From: Elusimicrobiota bacterium
Lineage (GTDB): Bacteria > Elusimicrobiota > Elusimicrobia > UBA1565
Reading direction: 5' to 3'
NCBI GenBank assembly: GCA_016196755.1
Contig: JACPXC010000004.1
Coordinates: 62,001 to 126,000, forward strand
DNA length: 64,000 nucleotides
Positions within the stretch are counted from its first letter, which is position 1. Every line of letters begins with the position of its first letter. The notes under the pieces are model-generated. The model was not told the DNA's origin. It saw only the letters and a program-made list of their open reading frames with translations, and made no database searches. This document shows, in pieces, positions 51,970-59,340 of this stretch. Made by a program: the position numbers and the translations under genes.

Positions 51970-53507
51970 GCGGGGTGTCTCTCTCTGCCGAGGCAGTCTT
52001 GGAGCCGGTCGAGCGTGCCGGGGGCGAAGCGTTGGAGCTCGGGCGCCAGGCGGGCGCCCTGCAGGCGAAGGATGTTGAGGCGGGCCAGGTACGCCGCCCC
52101 GACGAGGATGTTGAGGCCGACGACGACGGCGCGGCGCTCGGCGGGCTCGGCCAGGAAACTGCCGCGCGCCCACTCGTTGAAGGCGCCCATGGCCGGGCCG
52201 CACCAGACCTGGTAGTCGAGGCGGCGCGACGGCTCTCCGGCGTTGGCCCAGCGCGAGGCTAGGCCCAAGTACCAGCGGAACACGAGCGCCATGCGGTGCT
52301 TGGGGTCGGCGTCGCCGCGCTGGGCCTCTCGGGGATCGCGCTTGAGGAAGAACTCGCGGGTCTGCGCCCAGATGGTCTCGAGCGGGGCCTTGAAGAGGTC
52401 GCGCTCGAGCGCCGTCTTCACGGGCGCGGGGATGGCGTCCATCGAGGCGTTGGCGTTGTAGACCTCGTAGAGCTTCGCCGCGCGCATCGCGAACATCGTG
52501 CCGCGCTTGAGGACCTGGACCTTGACGCCCATCTCGAACATGTCGGCGGCGGGCGCCATCGCCACGTCGGCCTGCTCGGCCTGGGCCAGCATGGCGCGCA
52601 CGGCGTCGCAGGAGCCCGACTCGACGCAGGCCTGGTTGACCGAGCCGGTCAGGACGTAGGCGGCGCCCATCGCGAACGCGGCGGCGGCCGCCGCGGGAGT
52701 GGAGATCCCCCCCGCCGCGCCGACGCGCAGCGGCGAGGCGTAGCCGAACTCGGCCTGGAGCTGGTCGCGCAAAGCCATGAAGCTCGGCAGCATGGTGACG
52801 AGGGGCCGGTTGTCGGTGTGCCCGCCGGAGTCGGCCTCGGCGGTGGCGTCCTGGGCGACGGGGATCTCTTTGGCGAGAGCCGCTTGTTCTTGGGTGATCT
52901 GCCCTTTGGCCAGCAGCTCCTTGAGGATGGCCTCGGGGGCCGGCGAGAAGAACTTGCGCACCACCTCGACGCGCGAGGCCTTGGCGATGATCCGGTTCGG
53001 GGTGATGACCGTGCCGTCGGCCCCGCGGCGGATGCCGTGCAGGCGGTAGCGCACGACGTGCGCGGTAAGACCGAGGTAGGCCGAGGCCTCGACCAAGCGG
53101 ACTCCCTTCTTGATGTAGAGCTCGACGACGGCGGCTTCGAGGTCCTGCTCGCTGGGACTGTGGATGAGGTTGAAGCCGTGCGGGATGTTTCCTAACGAGG
53201 CTTGCAAACGGTCGATGGCGGCCGTGACGCGTTCGATGGAAAGCCCCGCCGAGCCGAAGAAGCCGAGCATGCCGGCCTTGGCCACGGCCTCGACGAGGGC
53301 CTCGGAAGCGATGCCGTTGGCCATAGCCCCGGTGACGTAGGCGTACTTGAGTCCGTAGTCGCGCGTGAAGGTGGGGTCGCCGAGGGCTTCGGGGCTTACG
53401 GCGGGGACGGATTTATCGCCGAATCGGAAGGCTTGGGACACCCTGAGAAGGGCGTCTCGCAGTGCGTCCGGACCTGCCTCGGCGGGGATCGAATCTACGC
53501 TCGGCAC
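51966..53507 (-). CDS. pfaD: PUFA synthase enoyl reductase PfaD
   Basis: The product is 513 residues of the FMN-dependent nitronate-monooxygenase-like fold. Typical PfaD features include AYVTGAMANGIASEALV, LGNIPHGFNLIHSP, the FMN region RVGAAGGISTPAAAAAAF then MGAAYVLTGSVNQA, and a long C-terminal extension (VFRWYLGLASRWANAGE). It reduces enoyl intermediates at the cycles that do not keep a double bond. It is the first gene of the operon, starting at GTG 53507 with TAGGAA as a ribosome site 3 bases before. Confidence 0.95.
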   Translation of the reverse strand: MPSVDSIPAEAGPDALRDALLRVSQAFRFGDKSVPAVSPEALGDPTFTRDYGLKYAYVTGAMANGIASEALVEAVAKAGMLGFFGSAGLSIERVTAAIDRLQASLGNIPHGFNLIHSPSEQDLEAAVVELYIKKGVRLVEASAYLGLTAHVVRYRLHGIRRGADGTVITPNRIIAKASRVEVVRKFFSPAPEAILKELLAKGQITQEQAALAKEIPVAQDATAEADSGGHTDNRPLVTMLPSFMALRDQLQAEFGYASPLRVGAAGGISTPAAAAAAFAMGAAYVLTGSVNQACVESGSCDAVRAMLAQAEQADVAMAPAADMFEMGVKVQVLKRGTMFAMRAAKLYEVYNANASMDAIPAPVKTALERDLFKAPLETIWAQTREFFLKRDPREAQRGDADPKHRMALVFRWYLGLASRWANAGEPSRRLDYQVWCGPAMGAFNEWARGSFLAEPAERRAVVVGLNILVGAAYLARLNILRLQGARLAPELQRFAPGTLDRLQDCLGRERHPA

Positions 53508-53528
53508 TCGTTCCTATTAGGGAAGGAA

Positions 53529-53537
53529 ATTGTACCA
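53529..53537 (-). promoter_or_regulatory. predicted extended -10 promoter of the pfa-ole operon
   Basis: TGG-TACAAT on the minus strand (an extended -10, TGN before the hexamer), 21 bases before GTG 53507. No convincing -35 is seen. It gives a leader of about 15 bases containing TAGGAA. A second hexamer, CCTAAT, 8 bases before the GTG could act as the usual start-proximal box. No operator can be named. Confidence 0.4.
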
Positions 53538-53599
53538 CGGATGTATATCCCTACGGTGCCATACATTGAGAAGTTTGAGAAGTCAGGGCGGCAGGTCGG

Positions 53600-54385
53600 C
53601 TAGATGAGGCCGAAGAACCAGGCGAGGAAGACCAGGGCGGAGAGGCCGGCCAAGCCCGCGCCGGTGGAGAGCCAGAACCCGCTCGCGGACTCGAGCCCGG
53701 TCCGGAGCTCCGCGTAGCCTTTTCCCGACACGACGAAGTCGGCGCCGTCCTCGAAGAAGCAGCGGGCCGCGCGGTCGTCGGCTGCCGCCGCCATGATCTC
53801 TTCCACGAGCCCGCTGGGCAGCGCCGACATCTCGGGCCGGGCGCGCAAGGCCGCGACCAGCTCGTGGAGGGTATGGGCGCGGCCGAGCACGCAAACCGCG
53901 TCGCCGGCGTCGATGCGGCGCTCGAAGCTGCGCTCATCGCCGTCGGCGAAGCCGGAGCCGCTCTGGCGCTTCTCCTCGTGGGCCAGCGACTCGAGGCGCG
54001 CCCCGCGCGGCACCACCAGGGCGCGCCCGCCGGCATCCTCGACGTAGAACGCCCCCCAGTGCGTGCGCTCCACCTCGTCCCAATACCTCGTGTTGATGTT
54101 GTCGCCGCCGCGGACCCTCACGCGGAGCCGTTCCCGGATGTGCTCGTAGAAGAGGCAGGGCTTGCCTGACGCGGGCGCGGACGCTTCGTGCGCGGATGCC
54201 GCGGTTCCGGTGACCACGGCCAGTTCGCCCCCGACTAACTCCCTCGTCCCGACCAGGGGGACCGAAGCCAGCGTGCTCGAGCGGCGGCTCACGATGAGCC
54301 CATACCCCACGCAGGCCAAGCCGGAGGCTATGAGCGCGAAGCCGAATAGGATTCCGAGGAAGTCGTCGATGGTTGGAGGATTCAC
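53600..54385 (-). CDS. GIDE-domain membrane protein
   Basis: The product is 261 residues from GTG 54385. An N-terminal membrane helix (about 8-30) and a C-terminal helix (about 238-258) flank a beta-rich domain with PCLFYEHIRERLRVRVRGG, WDEVERTHWGAFYVEDAGG and ALVVPRGARLE. This is the arrangement of the GIDE domain known from the mitochondrial ubiquitin ligase MUL1. Bacterial homologues have no RING finger, nor has this one. The function is unknown, perhaps in membrane stress. It is not coupled to pfaD (92-base gap). Confidence 0.72.
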   Translation of the reverse strand: MNPPTIDDFLGILFGFALIASGLACVGYGLIVSRRSSTLASVPLVGTRELVGGELAVVTGTAASAHEASAPASGKPCLFYEHIRERLRVRVRGGDNINTRYWDEVERTHWGAFYVEDAGGRALVVPRGARLESLAHEEKRQSGSGFADGDERSFERRIDAGDAVCVLGRAHTLHELVAALRARPEMSALPSGLVEEIMAAAADDRAARCFFEDGADFVVSGKGYAELRTGLESASGFWLSTGAGLAGLSALVFLAWFFGLI

Positions 54386-54425
54386 CTGAATTTCTAGGGT
54401 TTCTCTATGTCGCCGACAACCGGAC

Positions 54426-54602
54426 TCAGACGGCTAGCTGTTTGCGGATGACGCTGGCGAGGGTGTCGGGTATCTCATTGTGCCTAGGGACCGGCGCGAT
54501 TCGGCCGGAACGAGGGTTGGCGTAGAGGTCATGGCGGCCGCCGTGGCGCTTTAGGTAGCAGCCGGCGGCGACGAGTTCTCTGATGAGGTCGCGGCGCTTC
54601 AC
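54426..54602 (-). CDS. hicA: HicA-type mRNA interferase toxin
   Basis: A 58-residue protein. It has the HicA fold signature: an N-terminal helix (MKRRDLIRELVAAG), then CYLKRHGGRHDLYAN with the catalytic His of the GGRHDLY motif, SGRIAPVPRHNEIPDTLA and a C-terminal helix. HicA cleaves mRNA in translation and is neutralised by HicB. The start GTG 54602 overlaps the hicB stop (GTGA). The order is antitoxin first, the less common hicBA arrangement. Confidence 0.92.
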   Translation of the reverse strand: MKRRDLIRELVAAGCYLKRHGGRHDLYANPRSGRIAPVPRHNEIPDTLASVIRKQLAV

Positions 54603-54802
54603 GCCACGATGAGGACCTTTTTCGACTTGGTCGAGCGGCGAACAGGCTTCTGGTCGGCCATGACCAGCCGATAGGCGTCCTTGATGTTCGCCTCAAGGAC
54701 GGAGAGGGTCTCGCCTTGGCTGAAGACGCCTGGGACTTCCCGAAGACGGCCGACGAACCACTCGCCGTCCCGCCAATAGTCGAGGGTGAACCGTGCGTTC
54801 AT
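54599..54802 (-). CDS. hicB: HicB-type antitoxin
   Basis: The product is 67 residues from ATG 54802 with the partial RNase-H-like HicB fold: FTLDYWRDGEWFVGRLREVP, GVFSQGETLSVLEANIKDAY. There is no room for a C-terminal DNA-binding domain, so it is a short HicB. TATAAT lies 6 bases before the ATG and GTGCCAGGCAC sits at the -35 position, a possible operator. It is co-translated with hicA. Confidence 0.9.
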   Translation of the reverse strand: MNARFTLDYWRDGEWFVGRLREVPGVFSQGETLSVLEANIKDAYRLVMADQKPVRRSTKSKKVLIVA

Positions 54803-54808
54803 GCCGTC

Positions 54809-54814
54809 ATTATA
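54809..54814 (-). promoter_or_regulatory. predicted -10 box of hicBA
   Basis: Consensus TATAAT on the minus strand, 6 bases before ATG 54802. With a normal start-point spacing the mRNA would begin at or next to the ATG. Confidence 0.55.
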
Positions 54815-54831
54815 GCGGGAACGGCCGTCGG

Positions 54832-54842
54832 GTGCCAGGCAC
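54832..54842. repeat. GTGCCAGGCAC palindrome, solitary copy
   Basis: An exact match to the terminal palindrome of the transposase element at 33606-34539, here without any transposase, upstream of hicBA. It could be a leftover RAYT target or a recruited operator. Confidence 0.6.
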
Positions 54843-54938
54843 TCTGGAGTGGACAGGCGTACAGTGCCGGCTCGATTTTGGTTTAATGGGCGATGCCCCT
54901 GCATGCCGCCGAGCGCATAAGCACTCGGGCCCAGGCCA

Positions 54939-55030
54939 GGGGGTCCAGATAGCTGGGAATGGCACCCCCGTTTGGGGGTCCGGATAGGTGGGATTTACTA
55001 CCCCGTTTGGGGGTTCAGGTAGCTGGGACG
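54939..55030. repeat. 35-bp direct repeat, about 2.6 copies
   Basis: Units begin at 54939, 54974 and 55009 with GGGGGTYCRGRTAGSTGGGA; the first two end in CCCCGTTT. The start and end of each unit (GGGGG / CCCCGTTT) can pair. It lies in the 245-base non-coding interval 54803-55047 between the two toxin-antitoxin pairs; apart from the hicBA promoter and this repeat I see nothing there. Confidence 0.85.
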
Positions 55031-55047
55031 TAACAGGTCGCCGATGA

Positions 55048-55497
55048 CTAGTCTCCTGCGGTCCTGTCTAGCCAACGCTGGTTCTTCGGGTCTGAAGGAT
55101 CGTGGGACAGTTTCCCGCGGCGCAAGAGCGACTTGAACTCCTCGTAGGGGTCCTTGCTGCTCCCTGCCTTGCGCAGGGTGTCCTCGGTGTTCAGGTAGAG
55201 GAAGACGATGATGGGCGGTTTGTTCGAGAAACAGTAGATGATGCGGTATCGGCCAAGGCCGCGCTTATAGCGGCGGAACTTGCGCAATTCGTCGCGCAGA
55301 AGGTATTCCGGACGGTCGGGGTCTTCCGCCACCTCGCTCTCGGCTTCGCGCACCCGCATGGCCAGCTTGACGGTCTCATGCCGGGTGAACTCCTCCGGCG
55401 GGAGGCGCTCCTTGAGCCGCCGGACGCGCGTCTTTAGCTCTTCTACGCGGTCGGCATAGACGTCATGGTAACGGAGGAGATATTCAGTCTTTGGCAC
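55048..55497 (-). CDS. yhaV: YhaV-type ribonuclease toxin
   Basis: The product is 149 residues from GTG 55497, overlapping the antitoxin gene by 14 bases in another frame. Features of the YhaV family are the helical N-terminus (YHDVYADRVEELKTRVRRL), DELRKFRRYKRGLGRYRII, YCFSNKPPIIVFLYLNTED and DPYEEFKSLLRRG. The length matches E. coli YhaV (about 154). It should be a ribosome-dependent RNase held in check by the upstream AbrB-like protein. Confidence 0.85.
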   Translation of the reverse strand: MPKTEYLLRYHDVYADRVEELKTRVRRLKERLPPEEFTRHETVKLAMRVREAESEVAEDPDRPEYLLRDELRKFRRYKRGLGRYRIIYCFSNKPPIIVFLYLNTEDTLRKAGSSKDPYEEFKSLLRRGKLSHDPSDPKNQRWLDRTAGD

Positions 55498-55774
55498 GCG
55501 GTACGCCTTTGAGCAGTTCGTCCCAATCCTTGCCCCAGACCTGCTCGCGGCTCTTGAGCTTCGAGGGCTTGCTGAGAGCGTCATGCAGGAGGGTCTCGGC
55601 GAAGGCCTTGAATTCGGGAGCGTCCTCGATGGTATCGAACTCCCCCCGCGGGACGATCAGGAGGCCGTTCTTGCTTGGGCGGAGCGTGACTGTCTTCGAG
55701 TCGAGGTCGCGGACGAAGGAGACCGGCAGGTCTACGGCGTAGCTTCCGCCGTGCTTGAAAAGCTTCTTCTTCAT
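55484..55774 (-). CDS. PrlF/SpoVT-AbrB-type antitoxin
   Basis: The product is 96 residues. The N-terminal swapped-hairpin DNA-binding domain reads LFKHGGSYAVDLPVSFV then KTVTLRPSKNGLLIVP, and an acidic and helical tail would wrap the toxin. The stop lies inside the toxin gene. Its promoter carries a palindrome between the -35 and -10, as expected for autorepression. Confidence 0.82.
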   Translation of the reverse strand: MKKKLFKHGGSYAVDLPVSFVRDLDSKTVTLRPSKNGLLIVPRGEFDTIEDAPEFKAFAETLLHDALSKPSKLKSREQVWGKDWDELLKGVPRAKD

Positions 55775-55780
55775 CCCTGA

Positions 55781-55809
55781 AGTATATACACAAATATATA
55801 CCTCGTCAA
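55781..55809 (-). promoter_or_regulatory. promoter and operator of the prlF/yhaV pair
   Basis: On the minus strand, TTGACG (55804-55809) and TATACT (55781-55786) have a 17-base spacer. The inverted repeat GTATATA-N6-TATATAC (55782-55801) fills the spacer and part of the -10. The -10 ends 6 bases before the ATG, so the transcript should be leaderless. Confidence 0.65.
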
Positions 55810-55822
55810 GCCCTTGGCGCCG

Positions 55823-55858
55823 GGCTTAAGAGTGCGTCTGGGCGCAGTCCTAAGCCTA
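55823..55858. repeat. imperfect palindrome related to 6608-6653
   Basis: GGCTTAAGAGTGCGTCTGGG pairs imperfectly with the following GCGCAGTCCTAAGCCT. It shares CTTAAGAGTGCGTC with the perfect palindrome at 6608-6653, so the two are members of one family, this one decayed. Confidence 0.7.
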
Positions 55859-55898
55859 GTGCTGAAGTGAACGCCTGTGCAGTATCGCGTTGATTTTG

Positions 55899-55904
55899 TC
55901 TAAT
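55899..55904 (+). promoter_or_regulatory. predicted start-proximal -10 box of dinB
   Basis: TCTAAT, 6 bases before ATG 55911. It excludes the in-frame TTG at 55890 as start. Confidence 0.4.
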
Positions 55905-55910
55905 CGATAT

Positions 55911-56984
55911 ATGGCGCTCCATCCCGCGGAACGCATCGTCATGCATGCGGACCTCGACGCGTTCTACGCGTCGGTGGAGGAGCGCGACGCGCCCGCGCTC
56001 AAGGGGAAGCCCGTCATCGTCGGGTCCGACCCGAAAGGCGGGGCGGGGCGCGGCATCGTGGCCACCTGCAACTACGCGGCGCGTAGGTTCGGCGTACGCA
56101 GCGCGATGCCGATCTCGGCGGCGTGGAAGCGCTGTCCGAAGGCGTTCTACATCCGTCCCGACTTCAAGAAGTATTCCGCGGCCAGCCGCCGGGTGATGGA
56201 CATCCTCCGCGCGGGGGCGGACGTCTTCGAGCAGGCCGGCGTCGACGAGGCCTACGCCGACGTGTCGAGCTGCGGCACCTTCGAGAACGCGCGCGAGCTG
56301 GCCCGCGGCATGCAGTCCCGCGTCCGGAGCGAGGAGCGGCTGTCGGTGTCCTTCGGCGTGGCGCCCAACAAGCTGCTGGCCAAGCTGGGCAGCGAGCACA
56401 AGAAGCCCGGCGGCGTCACGGTCGTCATCCCCTCCCGCGTCCAGGAGTTCCTCGACCCCAAGGAGGTCCGGGTCCTGCGCGGCGTGGGGCCGGTGACCCA
56501 CGAGGCGCTGGTCGACAGGGGCTGGGAGACCGTGGCCGAACTGCGCCGCGTCAGCGAGGCGCGCCTGAGCGCCGTCGTCGGCAGCTTCGGCCCCGTCTTA
56601 TGGCGCGAGGCGCGCGGGCTCGACGACAGGCCGGTCGACCCGGTCTCCGAGGCCAAGTCGATCGGCCGCGAGCATACCTTCGATTCCGATACCGCGGACC
56701 CCGACGAGGTGCGCGACACCCTGCTGGCCTGCGTGCGGCGCGTCCACAAAGACCTCGCCGACGAAAGCGCCTGGTGCCGGACGCTCACGGTCAAGGTGCG
56801 TTTCGAGGGCTACGAGACACACTCCAAGCAGACCACCCTGCGCCTGCCCACCGGACGCCTCGATCAACTCGAGTCGGTGGCGCTCGAGCTCCTGCAGCCG
56901 TTCCTCGGAGAGGGACGCAGCTTCAGGCTGGTGGGATTCTCGACCGGGAAGCTCTCGCCGCCCGAGGACGTCCTCCCGCTCTAG
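55911..56984 (+). CDS. dinB: DNA polymerase IV (Y-family translesion polymerase)
   Basis: The product is 357 residues. Palm motifs: IVMHADLDAFYASVEERD (metal-binding Asp) and AGVDEAYADVS (catalytic Asp-Glu; the usual SIDEA is GVDEA). Others are RFGVRSAMPISAAWKRCP, SFGVAPNKLLAKLGSEHKKP (helix-hairpin region) and a little-finger domain ending RLVGFSTGKL. It copies past damaged bases. There is no C-terminal beta-clamp peptide of the QLxLF kind; the end is PPEDVLPL. No LexA box is visible upstream. The stop shares CTAG with the convergent OmpA-like gene. Confidence 0.93.
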   Translation: MALHPAERIVMHADLDAFYASVEERDAPALKGKPVIVGSDPKGGAGRGIVATCNYAARRFGVRSAMPISAAWKRCPKAFYIRPDFKKYSAASRRVMDILRAGADVFEQAGVDEAYADVSSCGTFENARELARGMQSRVRSEERLSVSFGVAPNKLLAKLGSEHKKPGGVTVVIPSRVQEFLDPKEVRVLRGVGPVTHEALVDRGWETVAELRRVSEARLSAVVGSFGPVLWREARGLDDRPVDPVSEAKSIGREHTFDSDTADPDEVRDTLLACVRRVHKDLADESAWCRTLTVKVRFEGYETHSKQTTLRLPTGRLDQLESVALELLQPFLGEGRSFRLVGFSTGKLSPPEDVLPL

Positions 56985-57379
56985 GGGAACTCCTCATCCT
57001 CGCCGAGGAGGGTGACCTGGGCTTTCTGGTCGCCCGGGGCGCCTTTCCGCCAGCGGAGCCGGAACTTGCGCCAGATGACCTCCCATGGTCCTTTCGTCCC
57101 CCGGGCGGCCCGATGTCCGGTGACCTTGCGCGCGAGAAGGGCCTTCAAGACGGCCTCGGCGCGCGTCTTTCCGAGGGCGGGATCCTCCGTGGCCGCCGAG
57201 AATCCCCGGATGAAAACCGAGTCCCACGGATAATAGTGCAGGGTGTCGACCAGGCGCTCGAGGACGGCCGCGCCTTCCGGACCGAGCTCGGCGCTTGCCG
57301 TAGAGAACGGGATCTCATAGTGCGGTTCATCGGCTCGCGCAGGGAATGCCACAAGCGTCAGAAGGGCCCAAGACAGCAT
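56981..57379 (-). CDS. small OmpA-like domain protein
   Basis: The product is 132 residues with a short signal peptide (cleavage near ARA-DE, residues 15-16). The domain resembles OmpA C-terminal folds: EIPFSTASAELGPEGAAVLE, then FIRGFSAATEDPALGKTRAEAVLKALL. The canonical peptidoglycan-binding Asp of GHTD is not seen at its usual position (GFSA), so wall binding is uncertain. It ends in a basic then acidic tail. TATCCT lies 6 bases before the ATG. Confidence 0.7.
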   Translation of the reverse strand: MLSWALLTLVAFPARADEPHYEIPFSTASAELGPEGAAVLERLVDTLHYYPWDSVFIRGFSAATEDPALGKTRAEAVLKALLARKVTGHRAARGTKGPWEVIWRKFRLRWRKGAPGDQKAQVTLLGEDEEFP

Positions 57380-57385
57380 CTCGTC

Positions 57386-57391
57386 AGGATA
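57386..57391 (-). promoter_or_regulatory. predicted start-proximal -10 box
   Basis: TATCCT on the minus strand, 6 bases before ATG 57379 of the OmpA-like gene. Confidence 0.35.
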
Positions 57392-57460
57392 GCGCGGCGG
57401 CCCGAGGGTCGCCAGGGTCCTACGTAGTCTTCCTCCGTACGCGCGCCCGCGCGCATTTGT

Positions 57461-57466
57461 TAATAT
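57461..57466 (+). promoter_or_regulatory. predicted -10 box of the moxR operon
   Basis: TAATAT, 6 bases before ATG 57473. No ribosome-binding site fits between them. Confidence 0.45.
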
Positions 57467-57472
57467 CCGCCC

Positions 57473-58458
<986 letters not shown>

Positions 58459-58462
<4 letters not shown>

Positions 58463-59340
58463 AGTATCTCGACGCGCTGGCCCTGGCGCGGCTCAAGACC
58501 CTGCGCTTCGACCTGCGGCGCCACCGCGCCGAGGGCCACCTGGGCGGCCGCCATCAGGGCGCGCGGCGCGGCTTCTCGCAGGAGTTCGCCGAGCACCGCG
58601 CCTATGCCACCGGCGACGAGCTCAAGCGCCTTGACTGGAAGGTCTACGCGCGCACCGACAGGCTCTTCGTAAAGGAGTACCACGAGGAGAAGAGCCTCAA
58701 GACCTACATCTTGGTCGACGCCTCGGGCTCGATGGCCTACCGCGGGCGCGGCGGCGAGAGCAAGTGGGACGCGGCCTGCCGGCTGGCCATGTGCGCGGCC
58801 TACCTGGTCAGCGTCCAAGGAGACGCGGCGGGCCTGGTCACCTTCGACACCAAGACCCGGACCTTCCTCCCCCCTCGGCGCAGCTTCGAGCACATCGAGC
58901 TCATGGACAAGACCCTCGCCGAGACCCAGCCCGGCGGCGAGACCGACCTGAGCGGCGTGCTGGCCCGGGTGGCCGAGGGCCTGCCGCGGCGCTCGATGCT
59001 CCTGCTCGTCTCGGATCTCCTGGGCGACGCCGAGCGCGTGGCCGAGACGGTGCGCGCCTTCCGCGCCCGACGCCATAAGGTGTACGCCATGCAGGTGCTC
59101 GACCCCGAGGAGCGCGACTTCGACCTGGACGGCCCCCTGCTCCTCGAGAGCCTCGAGGACTCCTCGTCGCTGCGCGTCGAGGCCTCGCTCGTCCGCGCCT
59201 CCTACCGCGAGGCCTTCGCGCGCCAGCAGCGGCTCTATCAGGCGGGCTTCCACCGCGCCGGCGTCAGCCACGAGGTCTTCTACACCGATCAACCCTGGGA
59301 GGCGCCGCTGGCGCGCCTGGTGGCGGGGCCGGGGGCGTAG
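58459..59340 (+). CDS. DUF58 protein with VWA-like fold
   Basis: The product is 293 residues from GTG 58459. The DUF58 signature is [19 protein letters not shown] then [17 protein letters not shown], followed by a VWA-like domain with MIDAS sequence [10 protein letters not shown] (DxSGS intact). It probably binds the MoxR ATPase. The stop and the next start share one base (TAGTG). Confidence 0.92.

Noticed and set aside
46672-52215. Very long open frame on the plus strand opposite pfaA
   Set aside because: It is a GC-rich shadow: the minus-strand frame has complete KS, MAT, ACP, KR and DH motifs, while the plus-strand translation is low-complexity Gly/Ala/Arg/Glu with no recognisable domain.
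54939-55030. CRISPR array
   Set aside because: The 35-bp units abut directly with no spacers, only 2.6 copies exist and there are no cas genes.
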